From Streptomyces filipinensis (GTDB taxonomy: Bacteria > Actinomycetota > Actinomycetes > Streptomycetales > Streptomycetaceae): a stretch of DNA of 64,000 nt. Where the stretch lies: positions 1 to 64,000 of the forward strand of contig NZ_BMTD01000020.1 in the NCBI RefSeq assembly GCF_014649495.1, read 5' to 3'. Under the pieces are notes generated by a model, which ran no database searches, was not told the DNA's origin, and saw nothing but the letters and a program-made list of their open reading frames with translations. The position numbers were made by a program, and so were the translations under genes. This document shows, piece by piece, positions 58,142-64,000 of the stretch (position 1 is its first letter; every line of letters starts with the position of its first letter).

Positions 58142-58972
58142 GTGATCGTAGTGACCGGCGCAACCGGCAACGTCGGCCGTGCCCTCGTCGACCGTCTGCT
58201 CGCCGCGGGCCGCCCCGTGCGCGCGCTCACCCGCGACCCGCAGCGGGCCGCACTGCCCGACGGCGCCGAGGTCGTGCGGTTCCGGCCGGACGACCCGGCC
58301 GCCCTGTTCGGCGGGGCCACGGCCCTCTTCCTCTACGCGCAGGCCGGCGCGGCCGACCTGCTGGCGGCGGCCCGCGCCCACGGCGTGCGGCACGTCGTGC
58401 TGCTCTCCAGCGGCATCATCCAGGAGGGCGCCGACGAGACCCATCCCATCCACGTCATGCACGCCACGGTCGAACGGCAGATCCGCGACAGCGGGCTCGA
58501 CTGGACCTTCCTGCGGCCCAACGCCTTCGCCACCAACGCCCTGCAGTGGGCACCGCAGGTCCGCGCCGGGAACACCGTCCACGGGGTCTTCGCGGACGCG
58601 CTCAGCGCACCCATCCACGAGGACGACATCGCGGCCGTCGCCGAGCGGGTCCTGCTCGACGGCGGACACGAGGACGCCGTACACCGGCTGACCGGGCCCG
58701 CGGCCACCACCAACGCCGAGCAGGTCGCGGCGATCGGTGCGGCCGTCGGCAGGGAGCTGACGTTCGTGGAGACGGACCCCCGTGAGGCGGGCCCTGAGCT
58801 GTTCCCGCACATCCCGCCGCACATGCTCGAACGGCTGCTGCGGTCCTTCGAGGACACCATCGGCGTACCCCCGGAGATCACCAACACCGTGGAGAAACTC
58901 ACCGGCGCCCCGGCCCGCACCTTCGCCCGGTGGGCCCGGGACCACGCGCAGGACTTCGACGGACGGGACTGA
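58142..58972 (+). CDS. NmrA-like NAD(P)-binding protein
   Basis: A 276-residue atypical SDR. VTGATGNVGRALVDRLL at residues 4-20 is the GxxGxxG dinucleotide site; LLSSG near 83 and LRPNAF near 121 are typical of NmrA/SDR_a5 proteins, which often act as redox sensors or quinone reductases. No classic YxxxK is evident. Start GTG 58142. It stands alone. Confidence 0.85.
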   Translation: MIVVTGATGNVGRALVDRLLAAGRPVRALTRDPQRAALPDGAEVVRFRPDDPAALFGGATALFLYAQAGAADLLAAARAHGVRHVVLLSSGIIQEGADETHPIHVMHATVERQIRDSGLDWTFLRPNAFATNALQWAPQVRAGNTVHGVFADALSAPIHEDDIAAVAERVLLDGGHEDAVHRLTGPAATTNAEQVAAIGAAVGRELTFVETDPREAGPELFPHIPPHMLERLLRSFEDTIGVPPEITNTVEKLTGAPARTFARWARDHAQDFDGRD

Positions 58973-59126
58973 CCGGCTCGCACCGATCCGCGGCGCTTCC
59001 CCAACGGGCCTTCTCTACACGGCAGTACCCACTTTCGGGTTCCTATCGTCGGTCTTTCGGGACAACCGGTCCTCTTCCCGTACAAGCTGGATACCGAAGG
59101 CCGGCCCAGCAGCGGGAGGACAGCCG

Positions 59127-60503
59127 ATGAGCGGTGCAGAACCTCTGCGCACGCCGCCCCTCGCCTCGGGCCCCCACGGCCCCGGCACCCTGCGCTCCCT
59201 CCTCGGTACCGTCCTGGAGGCCCTCGCGGCCGGCGGCCGGGCGCGCGGCGGACCGCTGCCCGCCGGGGGGCCCGAGGCCGTCGCGGCGCGCGTCGCCGAC
59301 GTCCTCGGGGACGTCCTGCCGGACCACGGAGACCCCGAAGCCCTGCGCGCCCTGGTGCACACCCTCGCGGAGGGCGCCGCCGACCCCGCCGACCCGCTGT
59401 GCGCGGCCCATCTGCACTGCCCGCCGCTCGCCGTGGCCACCGCCGCCGACCTCGCCGCGAGCGCCCTCAACCCGTCCCTGGACTCCTGGGACCAGGCCCC
59501 GGCCGCCTCCGCCCTGGAGGCCGCCGTCACCCGCGCGCTCGCCCACGCCGCGGGTCTCGCCGACGCCCTCGTCACCTCCGGCGGCACCGAGTCCAACCAG
59601 CTCGCGCTGCTGCTCGCCCGCGAGGCCCACGGCGGCAGCGTGCGGCTGGTGTGCGGGGCCAACGCCCACCACTCGCTGCCGCGCGCCGCCTGGCTGCTCG
59701 GTCTGCCCGACCCGGTCGTCGTCCCGGCGGCGGGCGGCACCCTCGACCTCGCCGCCCTGGACGCGGCCCTCACCGCGCTCTCCGGCCCCCTGCTGGTCGC
59801 CGCCACCGCCGGCACCACGGACGCCGGCCTCATCGACCCGCTGCCGGAGATCGCCGGTCTGTGCACCGCCCACGGCGCCCGGCTGCACATCGACGCCGCC
59901 TACGGCGGTGGCCTCCTCTTCAGCGACCGGCACCGCGAGAAGCTCGCCGGCCTGGAGGCCGCCCACACCGTCGGCCTCGATCTGCACAAGCTCGGCTGGC
60001 AGCCGGTCGCCGCCGGCCTCCTCGCCGTAGCCCGCCCCGCCGAACTCGCCGTACTCCACCACCGCGCCGACTACCTGAACGCCGCCGACGACACCGAGGC
60101 CGGATTTCCCGACCTGCTCGACCGCTCGCTGCGCACCACCCGGCGCCCCGACATCCTCAAGATCGCCGTCACCCTGAAGACCCTCGGCCGCACCGGACTC
60201 GGCGCCCTGGTCGACCAGGTCTGCTCCCGGGCCGCCGAGTTCGCGGCGCTGGTCCGGGAACACCCCGGCTTCGAGCTGTACGACCGGCCCGTGATCAGCA
60301 CGGTCCTGTTCCGGCCCGCCGGCGCCGACGACGACACCGTGGCCGCCGTACGCCGCGGGCTGCTGTACGAGGGCCGGGCCGTCCTCGGGCGCGCCCGGCT
60401 CGACGGCCGCCTCTGGCTCAAGGTCACCCTCCTCAACCCCCACACCCGGCCGGACGACCTGGCCCAGCTCCTGAAACTCGCAGAAGAAGGCACCCGCGCA
60501 TGA
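59127..60503 (+). CDS. PLP-dependent group II decarboxylase, DesA-like
   Basis: 458 residues. The PLP lysine is Lys288 in LDLHKLGW; HIDAAYGGG near 255 and TSGGTESNQLALLLA near 151 complete the cofactor site. Relatives decarboxylate lysine, ornithine or diaminobutyrate. It overlaps a lysine/ornithine N-hydroxylase by 4 bp, so the likely route is diamine formation followed by N-hydroxylation, as in desferrioxamine DesA-DesB. GGGAGGA precedes ATG 59127 by 6 nt. No iron box is seen upstream. Confidence 0.88.
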   Translation: MSGAEPLRTPPLASGPHGPGTLRSLLGTVLEALAAGGRARGGPLPAGGPEAVAARVADVLGDVLPDHGDPEALRALVHTLAEGAADPADPLCAAHLHCPPLAVATAADLAASALNPSLDSWDQAPAASALEAAVTRALAHAAGLADALVTSGGTESNQLALLLAREAHGGSVRLVCGANAHHSLPRAAWLLGLPDPVVVPAAGGTLDLAALDAALTALSGPLLVAATAGTTDAGLIDPLPEIAGLCTAHGARLHIDAAYGGGLLFSDRHREKLAGLEAAHTVGLDLHKLGWQPVAAGLLAVARPAELAVLHHRADYLNAADDTEAGFPDLLDRSLRTTRRPDILKIAVTLKTLGRTGLGALVDQVCSRAAEFAALVREHPGFELYDRPVISTVLFRPAGADDDTVAAVRRGLLYEGRAVLGRARLDGRLWLKVTLLNPHTRPDDLAQLLKLAEEGTRA

Positions 60504-61912
60504 CCAACTCCCCAGGCCACGATCCGGCCGCCCCCCGCGATCTGGTCGGCATCGGCATCGGACCGTGCAACCTCTCCCTGGCCGCCCTCGCCCACCCGCT
60601 CGCCGAACTCGACGCCGTCTTCTACGAACAGCGCCCCGGCTTCGACTGGCACCCCGGCCTGCTCATCGAGGGCGCCACCGTCCAAGTGCCCTTCCTGGCC
60701 GACCTGGTGACCCTCGCCGACCCGACCAGCCCCTGGAGTTTCCTGAACTACCTCAGGACGAGCGAGCGGCTCTTCCCCTTCTACTTCGGCGAGCGCTTCC
60801 ACATCCAGCGCGCCGAGTTCGACGCCTACTGCCGCTGGGTCGCGCAGAGCCTGCCCGGACTGTGCTTCCACCACCAGGTCGACTCGGTCCGCTGGAACCC
60901 CGAACGGGACGTGTTCGAGGTCGACTTCACCCAGCTGGACGCCCAGGGCGAGGTCGAGGCGCTGGGCCGCACCTACACCCGGAACATCGTCCTCGGTGTC
61001 GGCACCGCCCCCTATGTGCCCGACGCGCTCCAGCCGCTGGTGGACGCCCCGGGCGTGCCCGTCATCCACGCCGCCGACTACCTGGACCACCGGTCCGCCG
61101 TCCTGGCCGCCGAACACGTCACCGTCGTCGGCTCCGGACAGTCCGGCGCCGAGGTCTTCCTGGACCTGCTGCGCCACCGCCCGGCGGGCCGCGAGAAGCT
61201 GCACTGGATCGGCCGCAGCGAGGCGTTCGCGCCGATGGAGTACTCCAAGCTCGGCCTGGAGCATTTCACCCCGGACTACACCCGCTACTTCCACGCCCTC
61301 GCCGAGCCCGTCCGCGACCGGCTGGTCGCCGCCCAGGGACAGCTGCACAAGGGCATCGACGCCGGCACCCTCGCCGCCATCCACGACGAGCTGTACCGGC
61401 GCACCCTGCACGGCGGCTGGCCCGACGCCGTCCTCACCCCGGGCGTCAGCGTCCGCACGGCCGGCCGGATCGCCACCACCAAGATCGAGCTGCACCTGGA
61501 GCACCTCCAGCAGGACAGCCGCTCCCGGCTGACCACCGACGCCGTCGTCCTCGCCACCGGCTACCGCGAACGCCCCCTCGGCCGCCTGCTCGCCGGACTC
61601 GACCCCTATATGCGCCGCGACAGCAGCGAACGCCCGCGCATCGACGAGGAGTACCGTCTCGTCCTGGACCCCCTGGTCACCGGCTCGGTCTACGTCCAGA
61701 ACGCCGAACTGCACACCCACGGCGTCGGCGCCCCCGACCTCGGCCTGGCCGCCTGGCGCAGCGCCACCATCCTCAACTCCCTCACCAGCGAGGAGTCCTA
61801 CCGGCTGCCCGCCCGAACGGCCTTCACCACCTTCGGGCTCGAAACCGCCGGAAGCCGGGTGCTGCGGGCCCGGCGGGCGGAGCTGCTCACTCCGCTCGTC
61901 GAGAGGTGGTAG
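60500..61912 (+). CDS. lysine/ornithine/diamine N-monooxygenase, DesB-like
   Basis: 470 residues. GIGIGPCNLSLAALA near residue 15 binds FAD, TVVGSGQSGAEVFLDLL near 209 binds NADPH, and ATGYRERP near 352 is the family C-terminal block. The enzyme would N-hydroxylate an amine for hydroxamate siderophores. It overlaps the decarboxylase by 4 bp. The acyltransferase and NIS synthetase (DesC/DesD) that normally follow are absent here. Confidence 0.9.
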   Translation: MTNSPGHDPAAPRDLVGIGIGPCNLSLAALAHPLAELDAVFYEQRPGFDWHPGLLIEGATVQVPFLADLVTLADPTSPWSFLNYLRTSERLFPFYFGERFHIQRAEFDAYCRWVAQSLPGLCFHHQVDSVRWNPERDVFEVDFTQLDAQGEVEALGRTYTRNIVLGVGTAPYVPDALQPLVDAPGVPVIHAADYLDHRSAVLAAEHVTVVGSGQSGAEVFLDLLRHRPAGREKLHWIGRSEAFAPMEYSKLGLEHFTPDYTRYFHALAEPVRDRLVAAQGQLHKGIDAGTLAAIHDELYRRTLHGGWPDAVLTPGVSVRTAGRIATTKIELHLEHLQQDSRSRLTTDAVVLATGYRERPLGRLLAGLDPYMRRDSSERPRIDEEYRLVLDPLVTGSVYVQNAELHTHGVGAPDLGLAAWRSATILNSLTSEESYRLPARTAFTTFGLETAGSRVLRARRAELLTPLVERW

Positions 61913-62163
61913 CGGGCGCAGGACGGCAGCGGCGCCGGCCTCACGTCCGCGGTGGGGGGGCATGAGGCCGGACCGGTCAAAGGCCGGTTCGATGCTGACC
62001 TGAACATGGCCCAGGGTGCCGGGCTTCTTCGCGACAGGGGAATTCGCTCATTGGAGCGAGTGGCCGCACAATTCAACACTTGTCAATGAGGCTTCACTCA
62101 AAGGTTGTTGAGTGGTCATGTGAGCCAGATTCTCTACCCACGGGTAAGGCCTAGGCTCGACAT

Positions 62164-63600
62164 ATGCGCCGAGCAAAGATCGTCTGTACTCTGGGGCCCG
62201 CCACCGACTCGTACGACCAGATCAAGGCACTGGTCGACGCGGGAATGGACGTCGCCCGCTTCAATCTCAGCCACGGCACGCACGCCGAACACGAGGAGCG
62301 CTACCGGCGCGTGCGCAAGGCGGCCGACGAGACGGGGCGCAGTGTCGGGCTGCTCGCCGACCTTCAAGGTCCGAAGATCCGGCTCGGCCGTTTCGCGGAA
62401 GGCCCCGTACTCCTTGAACGCGGCGACACCTTCACCATCACCGTGGAGGAGGGCGTCGAGGGCGACCGCCACCAGTGCGGCACCACCTACGCCGGTCTCG
62501 CCGCCGACGTCAGCCCCGGCGAGCGCGTCCTCGTGGACGACGGCAAGGTCTGCCTGGAGGTCACCGACGTCGACGGTCCTCGCGTGCGCACCCGCGTGGT
62601 CGAGGGCGGGGTGATCTCCGACCACAAGGGCCTGAACCTCCCCGGCGTCGCCGTCTCCGTCCCCGCCCTCTCCGGGAAGGACGAGGACGACCTGCGCTGG
62701 GCGCTGCGCGCCGGCTTCGACGTCATCGCCCTCTCCTTCGTCCGCAGCGGCGACGACGCCAGGGACGTGCACCGCATCATGGCCGAGGAGGGCCGGCGCC
62801 TCCCGGTGATCGCCAAGGTCGAGAAGCCGCAGGCCGTGGCGAACCTCGACGGCATCGTGGCCGCCTTCGACGGGCTCATGGTCGCGCGCGGCGACCTGGG
62901 CGTGGAGATGCCGCTGGAGCAGGTGCCGATCGTGCAGAAGCGCGCGATCAAGCTCGCCAGGCGCAACGCCAAGCCGGTCATCGTCGCCACCCAGATGCTC
63001 GACTCGATGATCGACAACTCCCGGCCGACCCGCGCCGAGGCCTCCGACGTGGCCAACGCGGTCCTCGACGGCACGGACGCGGTGATGCTGTCCGGCGAGA
63101 CCAGCGTCGGCACGTACCCGGTCGAGACCGTGCGCACCATGGCGAAGATCGTCGCGGCGGCGGAGGAGGACATGCTGGCGGGGGGCCTGCCCCCGCTGAC
63201 CGAGCGGAACAAGCCACGAACCCAGGGCGGTGCGGTGGCCCGGGCCGCCGCCGAGATGGGTGACTTCCTCGGCGCGAAGTTCCTGGTGGCGTTCACGCAG
63301 TCGGGAGACACCGCCCGCCGGCTGTCCCGCTACCGCTCGCCGATCCCGCTGCTCGCCTTCACCCCGGAGCCGGCCACCCGCTCCCAGCTCAGCCTCACCT
63401 GGGGCGCCGAGACGTTCCTCGGCCCGCACGTCGACTCCACCGACGCCATGGTCGACCAGGTGGACGAGCTGCTGCTGAAGTACGGACGCTGCGAGAAGGG
63501 TGACGTCGTGGTGATCACGGCGGGCTCCCCGCCCGGGGTCTCCGGCTCGACGAACATGGTCCGGGTGCACCACATCGGCGAGGACGACAGGCCCAGGTGA
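62164..63600 (+). CDS. pyk: pyruvate kinase
   Basis: Makes pyruvate and ATP from PEP and ADP in glycolysis. The 478-residue protein has KIVCTLGPATDS near residue 5, RFNLSHG near 36, VIAKVEKPQAV near 216, MVARGDLGVEMP near 240 and ATQMLDSMI near 278. Streptomyces carry two pyk genes; this is the copy beside the ANTAR regulator. A 251-bp gap without genes precedes it. A terminator follows. Confidence 0.96.
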   Translation: MRRAKIVCTLGPATDSYDQIKALVDAGMDVARFNLSHGTHAEHEERYRRVRKAADETGRSVGLLADLQGPKIRLGRFAEGPVLLERGDTFTITVEEGVEGDRHQCGTTYAGLAADVSPGERVLVDDGKVCLEVTDVDGPRVRTRVVEGGVISDHKGLNLPGVAVSVPALSGKDEDDLRWALRAGFDVIALSFVRSGDDARDVHRIMAEEGRRLPVIAKVEKPQAVANLDGIVAAFDGLMVARGDLGVEMPLEQVPIVQKRAIKLARRNAKPVIVATQMLDSMIDNSRPTRAEASDVANAVLDGTDAVMLSGETSVGTYPVETVRTMAKIVAAAEEDMLAGGLPPLTERNKPRTQGGAVARAAAEMGDFLGAKFLVAFTQSGDTARRLSRYRSPIPLLAFTPEPATRSQLSLTWGAETFLGPHVDSTDAMVDQVDELLLKYGRCEKGDVVVITAGSPPGVSGSTNMVRVHHIGEDDRPR

Positions 63601-63619
63601 CGGCCCCGGTAACGGCGAA

Positions 63620-63642
63620 GGGCCCCTCACCGAGAGGGGCCC
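63620..63642 (+). terminator. pyk terminator
   Basis: GGGCCCCTC and GAGGGGCCC form a perfect 9-bp stem with a 5-nt loop, 19 bp after pyk and before the convergent tRNA gene. Confidence 0.8.
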
Positions 63643-63676
63643 GCCGGAAGCGCTGACCTTGGAATCCAAGGAAAAG

Positions 63677-63751
63677 TGCCCCGGGTCGGACTCGAACCGA
63701 CACTGTACGGGTTTTGAATCCGTTGCCTGCTGCCAATTGGGCTACCGGGGC
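63677..63751 (-). tRNA. tRNA with anticodon CAA (Leu-type, but short variable arm)
   Basis: A 75-nt cloverleaf on the minus strand. The acceptor stem GCCCCGG/CCGGGGC has 7 bp. The T arm is GTCGG-TTCGAGT-CCGAC and the D arm has the GG pair. The anticodon loop TTCAAAA reads CAA, which would decode UUG (Leu). The variable region is only about 5 nt, unlike bacterial tRNA-Leu, and the anticodon stem closes with an A-C mismatch. CCA is not encoded. It is a tRNA-like gene with uncertain identity. Confidence 0.75.
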
Positions 63752-63850
63752 TCGCAGAATCAAAGGTTTCCCCCGACCCTCCGCGCGTCCACCATACCGT
63801 AGCTAGGTAGGCTCTTGTCAGCAGTACCCTGCCTGGAACGAGGAGCCCCC

Positions 63851-64000
63851 GTGACCGCCGAGTCGCCCCAGCCCGTAGACGCGCCCGACGACGACAAGTC
63901 GCACGTGCCTCCGCTGACGACCCGTGTCGTCATCGCCGAGGACGAGGCGCTGATCCGGCTCGACCTGAAGGAGATGCTGGAGGAGGAGGGGTACACCGTC
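63851..64000 (+). CDS. response regulator, 5' end (ANTAR/PdtaR type)
   Basis: The first 50 codons of a response regulator begin at GTG 63851 after GAGGAG and run off the window. After ~25 polar residues, RVVIAEDEALIRLDLKEML starts a receiver domain with the acidic pair that holds Mg near the phosphorylation site. That opening and the position beside pyk match Streptomyces PdtaR-like ANTAR regulators. The ANTAR domain itself is outside the window, so the subtype is inferred. Confidence 0.85.
   Translation, partial: MTAESPQPVDAPDDDKSHVPPLTTRVVIAEDEALIRLDLKEMLEEEGYTV

Noticed and set aside
59000..59126. Iron box upstream of the DesA/DesB-like pair
   Set aside because: I looked for the 19-bp dyad in both strands and found only repeated CTTTCGGG words, no TTAGGTTAGGCT-like palindrome.
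63677..63751. Selenocysteine or opal-decoding tRNA (anticodon read as UCA)
   Set aside because: Reading UCA requires shifting the loop so that the anticodon stem no longer pairs, and the molecule is too short for tRNA-Sec. CAA fits the cloverleaf better.

Overview
The window is high-GC actinobacterial DNA and almost certainly Streptomyces. Codon third positions are strongly G/C. GTG starts and 4-bp start/stop overlaps are common. The dispersed histidine/tryptophan arrangement (hisDCBH-priA-hisF, hisI-trpE, trpC-trpM-trpBA, lgt) is the one known from Streptomyces, and HGxxPAAW, TIGR02234 and TIGR03085 proteins point the same way. PriA, a dual HisA/TrpF isomerase, fits the absence of a separate trpF. 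No phage, transposase or CRISPR array was seen.

Layout. 1-327: decaying 35-bp tandem repeats. 328-4415: minus-strand genes (YbaK-type deacylase, Lon-substrate-binding-domain protein, unknown protein, membrane-anchored pentapeptide-like protein). 4579-10283: his operon with an embedded 54-residue membrane protein and a RidA protein. 10344-12250: ArsR regulator and MFS exporter behind a 46-bp palindrome. 12330-20022: TIGR03085 protein, hisI, trpE, TIGR02234, HGxxPAAW and DUF2752 membrane proteins, then trpC-trpM-trpBA. 20152-21994: DsbA-like thiol protein and lgt.

22068-31043 is one tightly overlapped minus-strand operon. It holds four divergent ADP-ribosylglycohydrolase-family proteins, a ribokinase, a CaiB-type CoA transferase and a CitE-type lyase. 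The first-transcribed hydrolase carries a long Pro/Ala/Glu tail with eight exact-period 36-bp repeats. This is the least explained system in the window. Next come a VIT/CCC1 iron transporter behind an iron-box-like palindrome, gltBD behind a GlnR-like site, and a TerF-like von Willebrand A protein.

39409-49624 is a near-complete steroid C/D-ring (HIP) degradation cluster of the mycobacterial KstR2 type: two acyl-CoA dehydrogenases, ipdF, kstR2, fadA6, ipdC, ipdB, ipdA, echA20 and two SDRs. A KstR2-like palindrome lies in each of its two divergent promoters. No fadD3 ligase is visible here.

49631-64000: a MarR regulator faces an MFS gene that has lost its N-terminal third. Then follow a zinc protease, a GH35 beta-galactosidase with a divergent AraC regulator, chorismate mutase, aminopeptidase N, an NmrA-like protein, a decarboxylase/N-hydroxylase pair resembling hydroxamate-siderophore desAB, pyruvate kinase, a short tRNA with anticodon CAA, and the 5' end of an ANTAR-type response regulator. 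All functions are read from sequence and remembered family knowledge; no searches were run.
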